A stretch of DNA of 64,000 nt, taken from NCBI GenBank assembly GCA_029246505.1, contig JAQWNC010000003.1:62001-126000 (forward strand), given 5' to 3'. The notes below the pieces were generated by a model. The model was not told the origin of the DNA, made no database searches, and worked only from the letters and a program-made list of their open reading frames with translations. Positions 19,116 through 28,408 of the stretch are shown piece after piece. How positions within the stretch are numbered: the first letter of the stretch is position 1; every line of letters begins with the position of its first letter. Made by a program: the position numbers and the translations under genes. Origin of the DNA: Arenicellaceae bacterium (GTDB taxonomy: Bacteria; Pseudomonadota; Gammaproteobacteria; Arenicellales; Arenicellaceae).

Positions 19116-19460
19116 TTAGCTGCTACCTTTTTCCGTTAAGTAAGCAATTATAGTATTGGATTCGTACATCCATTGAGGTCCGCCTGCGACGTCAATTCGT
19201 AAACACGGCACTTGATTTGAACCTCCTCCCTTCGCAAGCTCTTCGCGATACTCAGGATGCTGCATTATATTTTTAGATTCTAGATTCAAACCTAAGGAGC
19301 TTATTGCTTGCTCCACCTTTGCGCAAAAGTAACAAAGGTGGTGCATGTACAAGGAATGTCCGGCTAGCACTGGCGGAGTATGCTCTGCCACCTCTCCGCC
19401 AGCTCTTTCTTCGCCTGCACCTCCTTCAGGAGATGTTTCCGACACGTCATCAGACATCAC
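19116..19460 (-). CDS. glutaredoxin/GST N-terminal-domain protein
   Basis: A 114-residue thioredoxin-fold protein. After a Glu/Gly-rich N-terminal extension (about 1-35) comes a compact domain with the redox motif CYFC (about 43-46), the cis-Pro loop NQVPCLRID and the glutathione-binding segment YESNTIIAYL. These are marks of glutaredoxin-like GST N-terminal domains without the helical GST C-domain. It probably catalyses glutathione-linked thiol-disulfide exchange. It is followed closely by the convergent adk gene and preceded by the FKBP gene by 18 bp, so both may share a transcript. Confidence 0.8.
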   Translation of the reverse strand: MMSDDVSETSPEGGAGEERAGGEVAEHTPPVLAGHSLYMHHLCYFCAKVEQAISSLGLNLESKNIMQHPEYREELAKGGGSNQVPCLRIDVAGGPQWMYESNTIIAYLTEKGSS

Positions 19461-19478
19461 AGTAGGCTCTATAAACGT

Positions 19479-20162
19479 TTAGCGAATTTCCAAAAGTTCG
19501 ACGGTAAACACCAACGCCTGATTAGGGCCTATTGAACCAGGGGCATTCGCGCCATATGCCAATTCAGGTGGAATATAAAACTCATACTTCGCGCCAGCCT
19601 TCATCAACAGCAAGCCTTCTTGCCAACCTCGTATAACACCGTTAAGCGGAAACTCAGCGGGTTCACCGCGATCGTAGCTGCTGTCAAATTTGGTTCCATC
19701 AATCAGCGTGCCTGAATAGTGCACAACCACCGTGCTAGAAGGCGTAGGCGCATCGCCAGCGCCTTCAGTTTCGATCTTATATTGCAAGCCAGAGTCTGTG
19801 GTCATCACTCCTTCTTTACCCTTGTTGCCGGCCAAAAATGCATCACTTGCAGTTTGATTATTATCCCCGGCAAGCTGATTTTCTTGCTGCACTTGTTGTT
19901 GGAAAGCGACAAAACTTGCCTGCATCTCCTCATCAGTCATTTGCAAATCTCGACCCGCTAAAACATCAGCAATTGCCGCGACCATAGCTTCGTGATCCAC
20001 TTCGCCAGAAATCCCCTGCTGAATAAGATTTTGTGCCATTTGAAAGCCAAACGTATAACCAAGTTTCTGCTTATCTGTTTCCATTGCCGCGGTGGCAACC
20101 AAGCTAGTAGCAGTAAGAACTGCTAGCGCAATGGCGCTATAAAATACACGGGTATGCTTCAT
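19479..20162 (-). CDS. FKBP-type peptidyl-prolyl isomerase (FkpA/Mip-like)
   Basis: A 227-residue exported prolyl isomerase/chaperone. A signal peptide (about 1-25) is followed by an N-terminal helical dimerisation domain (DKQKLGYTFGFQMAQNLIQQG to about residue 110), then the FKBP domain (about 130-227) with VVVHYSGTLIDGTKFDSSYDRGEPAEFPLNGVI and YGANAPGSIGPNQALVFTVELL. Arrangement and length match periplasmic FkpA and Mip proteins that help outer-membrane proteins fold. The start is supported by an AGGAG-type site. Confidence 0.92.
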   Translation of the reverse strand: MKHTRVFYSAIALAVLTATSLVATAAMETDKQKLGYTFGFQMAQNLIQQGISGEVDHEAMVAAIADVLAGRDLQMTDEEMQASFVAFQQQVQQENQLAGDNNQTASDAFLAGNKGKEGVMTTDSGLQYKIETEGAGDAPTPSSTVVVHYSGTLIDGTKFDSSYDRGEPAEFPLNGVIRGWQEGLLLMKAGAKYEFYIPPELAYGANAPGSIGPNQALVFTVELLEIR

Positions 20163-20393
20163 TAAATTCTCCTGATAAATTGACTATCCAAATAACTTCT
20201 GAATAATCTAGTAATTGTTGATTGCTCTAATCTGCTGCGCGAACTTAACAAACGGTTTTATTGAAGGCCAGAGGAATTAGGTGAAAAAGTGGTAAGAACT
20301 CTAATTTTTTCGGTAAATATACTAATCAACCCGCTCGACACGTGTTACTAAAAAAGATGCAAGTAAACATAGGTGTCGTAGAAAGCAATTTAT

Positions 20394-21248
20394 TTACTTC
20401 GGCATCGCTTCAACCAGGAGTTGCGGGTCTACACGGCGTTTGCCGATATCCATACGCCAGTCTAAGTGAGGCCCAGAAGCTCGGCCGGTAGCTCCAATTT
20501 CACCAATTAATTCACCCTGTTCTACGCGCTGACCAACCTCTACTCCCACCGCACTTAGGTGCAAGAACGAAGAGGACAAACCGTGTCCGTGATCAATAAT
20601 AATTAAGCCCCCTGAAAAGTATGTCTCTGAATTGGCAAATGTAACGTAGCCACCCTGAGGGGCATGCACCGGGGTGCCCTTAGGGCGTGCAATATCAACG
20701 CCATAGTGTGGCCGACCTGGCGTACCATTGTACACTCGCTGAGAACCATAAACCCCACTGATAGGCCCGGTTACTGGCCATTGCCAAGCACCTAGAAAAT
20801 CAAGATGTGGCCGATTTGTTCGTTTGGCGGCGCCAATTTCTCGCGCCTCCCGCTGAATACGTTCAATTTGATCCGCCGGCGGGTTAACCGTTTGCTGCGG
20901 CACGCCATCCACTCTCTGAACATTATATTCCCGGGGCGCTATATCAAGTGATCTGGCTACTTGCTCACCATCTGGCAAGGTAATCTGCAGAGGCACTGTT
21001 GTTGGCTCGTCTCGATGAAAACCAATCACAAATTGACCATCCTCAGAAACTCGAATCTCCTGACCATCATAGACAACCGTACTACCCGCAGAAGTCATCC
21101 CAAGTACCAATCCGCCCTGAACAAAATCACCTTGGATATCTACAGCTACAAGATCAACACTTTCGCCCGCCGAATGAACCGGAGCAGTAATTGCCCCGCA
21201 CAGCAGGATCACAGGTCCAAGTCGATTATATATGTTCCATATTCGCAT
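20394..21248 (-). CDS. M23-family (LytM) peptidase-like protein with HxD motif
   Basis: A 284-residue secreted protein. A signal peptide (about 1-27) is followed by a beta-rich N-terminal domain, an acidic helix and a C-terminal LytM/M23 domain (about 160-284). The first zinc motif HYGVD (181-185) is present. In place of the usual HxH near the end it has SGPHLDWRMD (His261, Asp263), so one His ligand is Asp. Such HLDW variants recur in proteobacterial M23 proteins, and whether they cleave peptidoglycan or act as regulators is unclear. Its ATG overlaps the thrS stop (TGATG at 21246-21250). Confidence 0.85.
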   Translation of the reverse strand: MRIWNIYNRLGPVILLCGAITAPVHSAGESVDLVAVDIQGDFVQGGLVLGMTSAGSTVVYDGQEIRVSEDGQFVIGFHRDEPTTVPLQITLPDGEQVARSLDIAPREYNVQRVDGVPQQTVNPPADQIERIQREAREIGAAKRTNRPHLDFLGAWQWPVTGPISGVYGSQRVYNGTPGRPHYGVDIARPKGTPVHAPQGGYVTFANSETYFSGGLIIIDHGHGLSSSFLHLSAVGVEVGQRVEQGELIGEIGATGRASGPHLDWRMDIGKRRVDPQLLVEAMPK

Positions 21249-23218
21249 CAGCCATCAACTCTAGCGGTTTGGTCACTCGACTCAGCGTTAACGGTATCAA
21301 CACTTTTATAACCAGGTACATTTTCTAACGCCAACTGCGACAACACCTCGTCTAGCGCTAACACTTTTTGATGCTTGCTGCCAAAACGTCGAATTGCAAG
21401 CGTGCCCTCCGCAGACTCTCGCATGCCAATTGCCGCGATGATCGGTACTTTTTGCAAACTATGCTCACGAACTTTATAACTTATCTTTTCGTTACGAATA
21501 TCGAGATCAGCCCGAATTCCGGCGGCGGTTAATTTATTCAGCACTTCGGTAGCGTACTCATCAGCATCTGAAACAATCGTAGCAATCACAACCTGAACAG
21601 GGGCTAACCAGAACGGAAATGCACCCGAATGTTGTTCAATTAATATTCCAATAAATCGCTCCAACGAACCTAAGATAGCTCTATGCAGCATTACCGGCAC
21701 ATGTTTGCTGCCATCTTCACCAACATATTCCGCATCTAATCGCGCTGGCATCGAAAAATCAACCTGTATGGTGCCGCATTGCCATACACGACCAATACAA
21801 TCGCGCAGCGAAAACTCGACTTTTGGACCATAAAACGCACCCTCACCCGGCTGTAAACCCCAATCCAGGCCCTTGGCATCAAGCGCCTCGGCTAGAGCTG
21901 CTTCCGATCGATCCCAATCTTCATCGCTACCAACCCTTTGTTCCGGTCGTGTCGACAATTTGTACAACACATCATCAAATCCAAAATCCTCGTACACCTC
22001 GTGTAGAAAACTGATGAACTTCGCAACTTCGACCTGTATCTGCTCCTCAGTACAAAAAATATGCCCATCGTCCTGAACAAAACCACGTACGCGCATGATT
22101 CCATGCAAGGCACCGGACATTTCGTTTCGATGGCATGAGCCAAACTCGGAAAGCCGTAACGGTAATTCACGATAACTTTTTAGTCCTTGATTAAACACCT
22201 GTACATGACACGGGCAATTCATCGGCTTAACCGCATAGGTACGCTCATCGACCTGCAGGCTAAACATATCATCGCCAAATTTATCAGCGTGGCCAGACTT
22301 CTCCCACAAGCTAAGATCTACTAATTGCGGAGTTTTTATTTCCTGATAGCCGTGAGCATCTTGAGCTTTACGCATATATTGTGCAATTGATTGGTAAATA
22401 CTCCAGCCTTTTGGGTGCCAAAACACCATACCTGGTGCCTCTTCCTGCATGTGGAATAGGCCTAGCTGCTTACCCAATAACCGGTGGTCCCGTTTTTCGG
22501 CCTCTTCCAATTGTCGCAGATATTTCTTTAGTTGTTGATCATTCGCCCAAGCAGTCCCGTAAATACGCTGCAACTGTGCATTTTTTGCATCACCTCGCCA
22601 ATAAGCTCCTGCCAACTTGGTCAACTTGAACGCGTGCCCTAGCACGCCAGTTGACGGCAGATGAGGACCCCGACACAAATCAAGATACTCTCCCTGACGA
22701 TAAACTGAAATGACTTCGTCTTCCGGCAAGTCCCCGATAATCTCAGCCTTGTAGTTCTCGCCAATAGATTTGAAGTATTCAATAGCATCATCACGTTGCC
22801 ATGCTTCACGAACAATTTCCTCGTTACGTTTAACGATATCTTTCATTCGCACTTCAATCTTCTCGAAGTCTTCCTGGGTAAACGGATCGTCACGAACAAA
22901 ATCGTAATAGAACCCATTTTCAATCGCGGGCCCAATAGTCACCTGCGTTTCCGGAAAAATCTCTTTTACTGCTTCGGCTAATACATGCGCAGCATCATGT
23001 CGAATTACTTCCAGGCCCTCATCGGTATCACGAGTAATCAACTCAACTGTACAGTCGGCTTCTATCTCTCGGGTAAGATCCAAAAGGTCGCCATTGACCC
23101 GGATCGCTACCGACTTTTTACGAAGAGAATTACTTATCGACTCGGCTATTTTCAAGCCGGTTACTGGTGTATCAAACGATCGCGAGTTGCCATCGGGAAA
23201 CTGAATCTGAACTGTCAT
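21248..23218 (-). CDS. thrS: threonyl-tRNA synthetase
   Basis: A 656-residue class II aminoacyl-tRNA synthetase. In order: the TGS domain ([15 protein letters not shown]...), the editing domain with [11 protein letters not shown] and GFYYDF, and the catalytic core with [12 protein letters not shown] (zinc Cys) and [15 protein letters not shown] (motif 2). [22 protein letters not shown] is motif 3, and an anticodon-binding domain follows. The ATG at 23218 gives the usual [10 protein letters not shown]; a TTG eight codons upstream is also open. Unusually it is coupled to an M23 gene, and the common infC-rpmI-rplT genes do not follow. Confidence 0.96.
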   Translation of the reverse strand: MTVQIQFPDGNSRSFDTPVTGLKIAESISNSLRKKSVAIRVNGDLLDLTREIEADCTVELITRDTDEGLEVIRHDAAHVLAEAVKEIFPETQVTIGPAIENGFYYDFVRDDPFTQEDFEKIEVRMKDIVKRNEEIVREAWQRDDAIEYFKSIGENYKAEIIGDLPEDEVISVYRQGEYLDLCRGPHLPSTGVLGHAFKLTKLAGAYWRGDAKNAQLQRIYGTAWANDQQLKKYLRQLEEAEKRDHRLLGKQLGLFHMQEEAPGMVFWHPKGWSIYQSIAQYMRKAQDAHGYQEIKTPQLVDLSLWEKSGHADKFGDDMFSLQVDERTYAVKPMNCPCHVQVFNQGLKSYRELPLRLSEFGSCHRNEMSGALHGIMRVRGFVQDDGHIFCTEEQIQVEVAKFISFLHEVYEDFGFDDVLYKLSTRPEQRVGSDEDWDRSEAALAEALDAKGLDWGLQPGEGAFYGPKVEFSLRDCIGRVWQCGTIQVDFSMPARLDAEYVGEDGSKHVPVMLHRAILGSLERFIGILIEQHSGAFPFWLAPVQVVIATIVSDADEYATEVLNKLTAAGIRADLDIRNEKISYKVREHSLQKVPIIAAIGMRESAEGTLAIRRFGSKHQKVLALDEVLSQLALENVPGYKSVDTVNAESSDQTARVDG

Positions 23219-23501
23219 GATTGGCTTGCAAGCAGAGATCAACAGCTCTGCATTCGGTTAAATATTTGCGGAGATTCTACCTTGTAACAGCATGAGTTGT
23301 TAGGCCGCCATTGTTTGAAATCACCTAAACGATCAATTACTTATTCAATCTGCTTTAAGTCAGCGAACTGCGGAGTAACCAGCCCGGGATAATGAGCCAA
23401 CCGAAATGCCAACCACACTGAATTCAAAACTCGTTAAGTGATCTAGTAAAATTGTGTTAAACCGAATATATAGCTAAAATGTCGACAAGTAATTTCTGGA
23501 T

Positions 23502-24602
23502 ATGACGATGATGACATTAACTAAAAATCTAATTTACCAACGCTTTTTACTTACTTTATCAAAGCCGATTCAGTTACTCGTAGTTCTATGTTTGACCTCG
23601 CTAACCGCAAGCGCCCACCATTCTAGATCAGAATATTCAGGTAACCCAATAAGCGAGATTGAAGGGACCGTAATCAGCATTTCCTGGCGAAACCCTCACG
23701 TCATGATTACCGTCAAATCGTTGGAAGCTAGTGGCTCAGAAACACTTTGGGAGCTAGAAGGCTCTGATGCTGGAACCTTTAAACGTCGTGGTCTGGATGA
23801 AAGCCAAATCAAAGTTGGTGATGACATTAAAGCCGCTGGCAGGATCTCTAGTCGTCGCGGAACCTGGATAGCAATGTCCAACATCCTCCTCCCTAATGGG
23901 GTAGAAATGGTTTTTGGGCAAGGCGAACCACGCTGGGCAGATGAATATGTTGGCGGAAAACTTTTCCGCGAACCTATAAATCAGAGTGAAAAAGATGCAG
24001 TTGAAGGCATATTTCGTTTGTGGATCCGATCCGTCGGTACGACTTACGGCGTGCAGGACGAGCCGCCGTTGACACCCGAGGCCCGCGCTGCCTACGAAAG
24101 CTACGATCAACTTATAGACGATCCAGTGCTCGACTGCACTCTTCCGGGTATGCCACGTGTGATGACCGTGGTCGGCTATCGTCCAATCGAGTTCGAGCAA
24201 GATGGTGATGACATATTATTGCACTCGGAAAATTTTAATCTAACTCGCAGCATTCATATGAACAGCGAAGCAGATGTGAGCGCGATAGAAGCAACTCCAC
24301 TGGGTTACTCAACTGGCGAATGGGATGGCAATACATTGGTTGTAACCACCACTCGAGTAAGTTGGCCGTTCTTTGACCTACCACCACTAATTGCTATTCC
24401 TCAGAGCGAAGAAACCAAGATCGTTGAACGATTCGAGCTAGACGACGTTAACGATACATTGACTTACGGTTTTTGGGCTTACGACCCTGCAAACTTCACT
24501 GCCCCAATTGAGAAATCTGACTATATGGTCTGGGGATACCAGCCTGGGCAGGAACGTGAAACTGACGGTTGTGTAGACTATGTAGATGTCCCTGCCATTT
24601 AA
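23502..24602 (+). CDS. secreted DUF6152 + C-terminal domain fusion protein
   Basis: A 366-residue exported protein of unknown function. The signal peptide ends ...LTASAHHS, so the mature protein starts with the His-His-Ser typical of DUF6152. The first domain (about 38-135) has ISWRNPHVMITV, LWELEGSD and KVGDDIKAAG. The second domain (about 190-366) has DCTLPGMPR, GYSTGEWDGNTLVVTTT and a final CVDYVDVP. That second domain is the same as the stand-alone protein at 27565-28212 and the end of the protein at 41626-42615. Two conserved Cys bracket it, perhaps as a disulfide. I do not recognise a catalytic motif. Confidence 0.8.
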   Translation: MTMMTLTKNLIYQRFLLTLSKPIQLLVVLCLTSLTASAHHSRSEYSGNPISEIEGTVISISWRNPHVMITVKSLEASGSETLWELEGSDAGTFKRRGLDESQIKVGDDIKAAGRISSRRGTWIAMSNILLPNGVEMVFGQGEPRWADEYVGGKLFREPINQSEKDAVEGIFRLWIRSVGTTYGVQDEPPLTPEARAAYESYDQLIDDPVLDCTLPGMPRVMTVVGYRPIEFEQDGDDILLHSENFNLTRSIHMNSEADVSAIEATPLGYSTGEWDGNTLVVTTTRVSWPFFDLPPLIAIPQSEETKIVERFELDDVNDTLTYGFWAYDPANFTAPIEKSDYMVWGYQPGQERETDGCVDYVDVPAI

Positions 24603-24682
24603 AGTCTCGCTGCGTAAGCTCCGCTAAGAGCTCTAAGATACTGAAGCGTCTAACAACGACTTATAACACTACCCTCTAAACG

Positions 24683-25114
24683 CTATTTGCGTTTTACAGT
24701 CGGAGGCGGAACGATATCACGCACTCCTGGTTGATTAACTTCATCCAGGATAACCGTCGTGCCGCGTTCGGTAGTCATAGCACTTATAGTCATATCGTCC
24801 TTCCCGTTTCTGGCTGGCCAGCCGACAATACTCACCATTTCACCCACCTCGGCAATATCACGAGGAAGGCCTCGGTCATCCCAACGACGTGGATTCATAC
24901 TTTCAATAGTCCAATGCTCGGTGCTGCCATCCTCATTGGTAACGTCCAATTCCAATTCAATATGAGGGTTAGAAAACGCTAGTTTGGTTAGCACCCCGGT
25001 TCGGGATATTTTATTGTCTATATCGTATATTGCGAATGAGTGGTGTGCCTGTGACGAAAACGAAAATGAAACCAGCACGAACAGAGCTGCTATCAAATTA
25101 AATAAATCTTTCAT
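24683..25114 (-). CDS. secreted DUF6152 protein
   Basis: A 143-residue single-domain DUF6152 protein. The signal peptide ends SSQAHHS, followed by the family pattern FSNPHIELELDV, HWTIESMNPRRWDDRGL and VGEMVSIVGWPARNG. The ATG at 25114 gives a normal signal peptide; the open frame extends eight codons further. It is convergent with the fusion protein at 23502-24602, its closest neighbour of the same family. Mature N-terminal His-His suggests metal binding, but this is inference. Confidence 0.8.
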   Translation of the reverse strand: MKDLFNLIAALFVLVSFSFSSQAHHSFAIYDIDNKISRTGVLTKLAFSNPHIELELDVTNEDGSTEHWTIESMNPRRWDDRGLPRDIAEVGEMVSIVGWPARNGKDDMTISAMTTERGTTVILDEVNQPGVRDIVPPPTVKRK

Positions 25115-25339
25115 GTGTTGAGCCTCGATTGACTGCATTTCCCACTAAAACGTAAACAATATCTGATTAGTGATATTCTACTTCAAGATCATCCGCAATA
25201 TGTGAGCAATTCAGAAAATCACGATTTACTCCACATTGTGCACACTTTACTAGAACTGCTTGATGCGAAACTGAAATAATCAGTAGCATTCCTCTTTTTT
25301 TAAAATTTTACGGAACAACGATCAGCGCGGAATAATACA

Positions 25340-25864
25340 ATGAACAGGCTAATACACATTAATGCAGCACTTCTAATATCTCTTTTAGGAATCTCTACGT
25401 TAGGGGTCTCAACGTTTGCGGTAGCGCAGGAAACAAAAACTGATATTGCAGACGAATACGATAAAGTTTGTTCCTATTTACAATACGAACCAAAGTCAGG
25501 AGATCTTTTTAATCGTGATGAAATGCTCCCGATCACCACCGTGTGGTTTGAAGATACGTCGTGCATGGAAGATTCAGAAAAAAATAGATTAAAAATCATT
25601 GATTCGATTGCACGCTCATACGGACATGAAGGCACTGATTTTGAACAAAAGCAACCAAAGGTTAGCAGGCAAAACGCTCATGGAGATTGCTACGAGCTGC
25701 CCGACGATTCTTCTGTATCGTTAAACATCTACTATATTTATGATACCGAATTCATTCAGGGTTTTGTACATGCTCAGCCTAAAGAGGGCGTGTGTGTCGA
25801 ATCTGCCGGTCGTGGTGCAGGTGGCCGTAATGCCGGCGGACGTTTGGCGACCCGACGGCGGTAG
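25340..25864 (+). CDS. hypothetical secreted protein
   Basis: A 174-residue protein with a clear signal peptide (about 1-30, ending AVAQ). The acidic mature domain has five Cys (CSYLQYE, SCMED, GDCYELP, GVCVES), suggesting periplasmic disulfides. A Gly/Arg-rich tail (RGAGGRNAGGRLATRRR) could bind nucleic acid or a surface polyanion. No family is recognised. It is followed after 55 bp by a decayed secreted NAD(P)-binding gene in the same direction. Confidence 0.65.
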   Translation: MNRLIHINAALLISLLGISTLGVSTFAVAQETKTDIADEYDKVCSYLQYEPKSGDLFNRDEMLPITTVWFEDTSCMEDSEKNRLKIIDSIARSYGHEGTDFEQKQPKVSRQNAHGDCYELPDDSSVSLNIYYIYDTEFIQGFVHAQPKEGVCVESAGRGAGGRNAGGRLATRRR

Positions 25865-25919
25865 ACCTGGAGGCAATGGGTGACTTGGTTTGAGGGATTA
25901 ATTTTAGGAGGTCGACAAA

Positions 25920-26517
25920 ATGATTAGACGAAAGATAGGCGGTATATTTCTTAGCATTGCGGCAGTTATTAGTTTTATGCTTATACCAGTCCTACCGATA
26001 AAGGCTGACAATATTGTCGTTTATGGTGCCAGTGGATCGGCGACCTCATCGTTACCGCAGCCCTTAGTCGCCGACACAATGTTATCGGGGTCTCCAGAAA
26101 CCCAGGTGGCCTGAAAAATGAGCATCTAAATTTCTCAGCAATAGCAGGTGACTTTCTTCCCTAGACTAAATGATTAAGGTCGGTGGTGGACCCATGCTTT
26201 GGGTTAACGGTGTCTGGGCGCTTGAGGAACTAGAACTGGAAGAGGGAACCCCTCGATATGGCCAGTATTATGGTTACTGGATCGCTCTAGAAATCTACAA
26301 GGCATTATCGGATATAGAATGGACGGGTGATGATGCCCCACCCTCCGCAATGCAACCGCAAGTCCGTACGGGTGAATCTCGCTTGGCTGAAGAGGAAGTT
26401 CTCAATGCCGAAGGCGAGAGTTTTATATCGGCTGAAGACTTTGTCGTAGCGCCGGTAGATGAACCTGAAAGTGGGAAATCAATGAGCAAACGTATTGCGG
26501 TAGGACCGCCCTACTAG
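25920..26517 (+). pseudogene. secreted NAD(P)H-binding (NmrA/SDR-type) protein, broken
   Basis: Three frames together match one Rossmann-fold protein. Frame 1 has a signal peptide and NIVVYGASG (from 25920; AGGAGG upstream). From about 26037 a different frame continues IGDLIVTAALSRRHNV then IGVSRNPGGLKNEHLNFS, ending GDFLP at a TAG (26162-26164). From 26170 a third segment gives MIKVGGGPMLW and VRTGESRL, then ISAEDFVVAPVDE, the normal C-terminal part. The break after GASG fits loss of four bases (one-base loss also restores the frame). Perhaps 50 or more middle residues are missing. It would have been an exported NAD(P)-dependent epimerase/reductase-like protein; now non-functional. Confidence 0.7.
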
Positions 26518-26686
26518 GCCCTACAGAGACCGCCCTAGACTGGTCAATTTTTTGCTAAGCGAGACTTTCAGATTTGCGTCATTCTACTCGATAGCCGTCG
26601 GATACAATCAGGTGGACGTCGAGGCAGAACTTTGTAAATCCGTCCTAATCGTCACTCTCTAACCGTGCTTATCTAATAGCGTTTGT

Positions 26687-27125
26687 CTAATGTTGTGGGG
26701 CAGAGAAAGCCTGCAGATCTTCGGCAGTCGCGCTTCCCTGCGGTGCGTAGAACGTCACAAAATTACCATTCGGAAGTAAAACATGCGTGACCCGCAACAT
26801 CGTTACACCGTCACGCCCAGGATTACCTATTAAAGTTAGCCTGTCACCAGGGTTAATTTCTCCACCTAGTACGCCATTTCTACGCATCATATTGTTTGCC
26901 GGCAGCTCAGCGACCCATTCTTTTACAGCACCATTCTCATCGGCCATAGTATAAACCAAGCGACCATGTGGATTAACGGGTGTATATGAAACAGCCGTTG
27001 CGTCGGTATGCACTACACGTTCGCGCATATCAAAATAGTAAAGGGTTGTGATGAGCCAGTGCTGCGGAAAGACTTACAAACAGCATAAAGGTCACAGAAG
27101 CTAAAACCATATTCGGCCTAGCCAT
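26687..27125 (-). pseudogene. DUF6152 gene with single-base frameshift
   Basis: The ATG at 27125 overlaps the upstream stop (TGATG). It starts a signal peptide MARPNMVLAS...SAALAHHN and then hits TGA after LLF. Removing one C from the CCC at 27043-27045 (coding strand) restores HHNLYYFDMRERVVHTD and continues through VNPHGRLVYTM and INPGDRLTLIGNPGRDG to TAA/TGA at 26687. The repaired product is 145 residues, equal to the upstream paralogue. So either this is a fresh one-base frameshift or a sequencing error. It is the last gene of a three-gene operon. Confidence 0.78.
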
Positions 27126-27562
27126 CATTCACCCGAACGAGTAATTCCTGCATTAGCACCAACAAGCTGAGCAACGTCGCCATTTTCGAAGTCAACTCGT
27201 GATAAACGCATGAAATTTGTACCACTCCGCGCTGGAGACCCAGTTACCGTCTTCAATTTATCACCAGGTTTTAATATCGCACCACCAAGACCAAGCCGAC
27301 GAAGATTATTCGAACTTGCCAATTCTCCAGTCCATTCCTGTTGGACACCCGCCTCGTCATTAAATTTATATGTTAAACGACCATGAGGATTTACAAGTAC
27401 GTATTCAACCACTATCGCATCGTGCTGAATTATTTCCACTTCTAGATCGAAGTATGCAACACCACTGTGGTGTGCCATTGCAGGAAACCCTATTAAAACC
27501 CCAAGCGCTACTATGAAAATCGCTATTCGGTATTCTTTAAATGTTGTTTGCATATTGAACAT
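27125..27562 (-). CDS. secreted DUF6152 protein
   Basis: A 145-residue exported DUF6152 protein. The signal peptide ends PAMAHHS, followed by VAYFDLEVEIIQHDAIVVEYVLVNPHGRLTY, EWTGELASSNNLRRLGL and LKPGDKLKTVTGSPARSG. It starts 3 nt after the stop of the stand-alone second-domain gene and ends by overlapping the next DUF6152 gene, so the three are one operon. In the NPHG...EW...N.LRR.G...PGD pattern it is closest to its frameshifted neighbour, suggesting local duplication. Confidence 0.82.
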   Translation of the reverse strand: MFNMQTTFKEYRIAIFIVALGVLIGFPAMAHHSGVAYFDLEVEIIQHDAIVVEYVLVNPHGRLTYKFNDEAGVQQEWTGELASSNNLRRLGLGGAILKPGDKLKTVTGSPARSGTNFMRLSRVDFENGDVAQLVGANAGITRSGE

Positions 27563-27564
27563 TT

Positions 27565-28212
27565 TTATTTAACTCCAGCATACTCAGGTATGCATTCATA
27601 TTCCCAAATCTCGCCGTCCGGAGCAAAAGTCCAATGTCCATTAACAACATATGGTTTCTCATAATTAGTTGCATCGTGGACTTCACCAGTGAGATTCAGT
27701 TCATCTCCATCTCGAGACCAACGCTCCACCACATATGCACTCTCATCACCTGAGAACGGATATCCCGCTGTCCAAGTATTATTATCAGGTGACAAATGTG
27801 TCGTGGTTATAACCAGGGTATCTCCATCCCACTCGCCAGTTGAATATCCTCCCAACGACGGTTGCCAATGATCGGGAGCTTTGCGGCCGTCAATAAAAAC
27901 TCTACGAACCTGATGGAAATGCTCATACAGAATCAAAATCTGATGCTCCTGATAAACAATCTCAATTGGATAAGGATCAATTAAGCCCAATGGAATACCC
28001 GGCATTAGACAACGCAATTGTGTGTCTTTCTCCGGGGTAAAAGCTTCAAACTCCGCAAGACCTGCAGGCGTCATTTTTACTGCCGATGGATCTGGTTGCC
28101 CCATTCTAGGGGGGTGATTCGCCATCCAAATACCCTCGAAGTCGCCCTGGGCAGTGGCGCTACTGACGAATAAAATTAGAGTGAATGCTAGTACGATTTT
28201 TTTGGAAAACAT
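27565..28212 (-). CDS. secreted protein, stand-alone partner domain of DUF6152 proteins
   Basis: A 215-residue exported protein (signal peptide to about SATAQG) with no named function that I recognise. It holds GIWMANHPPRMG, TPAGLAEFEAF, LRCLMPGIPLG and VFIDGRKAPDHW. GGYSTGEWDGDTLVITTT follows, then YVVERWSRDGDELNLTGEV and a final WEYECIPEY. The same order of motifs, with the same two Cys (C.PG... and YEC.PE), makes up the C-terminal halves of the fusion proteins at 23502-24602 and 41626-42615. Here it is encoded separately but directly in front of two DUF6152 genes. Confidence 0.8.
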   Translation of the reverse strand: MFSKKIVLAFTLILFVSSATAQGDFEGIWMANHPPRMGQPDPSAVKMTPAGLAEFEAFTPEKDTQLRCLMPGIPLGLIDPYPIEIVYQEHQILILYEHFHQVRRVFIDGRKAPDHWQPSLGGYSTGEWDGDTLVITTTHLSPDNNTWTAGYPFSGDESAYVVERWSRDGDELNLTGEVHDATNYEKPYVVNGHWTFAPDGEIWEYECIPEYAGVK

Positions 28213-28351
28213 TTTTATCCTCGAATCAAAGAGACTGTAGAAAAGTATACGCTAGGCATACACCACACAACAAGCAAGAGGGTTAACTATCACCCATTGC
28301 TTAAAAGAAGCATCAGTCGAAGTGCACTCCATTAGTTCTCATGCGCGGGAC

Positions 28352-28382
28352 AAAAAAAGCCCCTTTCCAGAGGAAAGGGGCT
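28352..28382 (-). terminator. strong Rho-independent terminator
   Basis: AGCCCCTTTCC (28358-28368) pairs perfectly with GGAAAGGGGCT (28372-28382) over an 11-bp stem and 3-base loop. On the minus strand it is followed by T6-7. It ends the TonB receptor transcript. Confidence 0.92.
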
Positions 28383-28408
28383 GATCAAATTACAGCATAA
28401 ATAAACTT

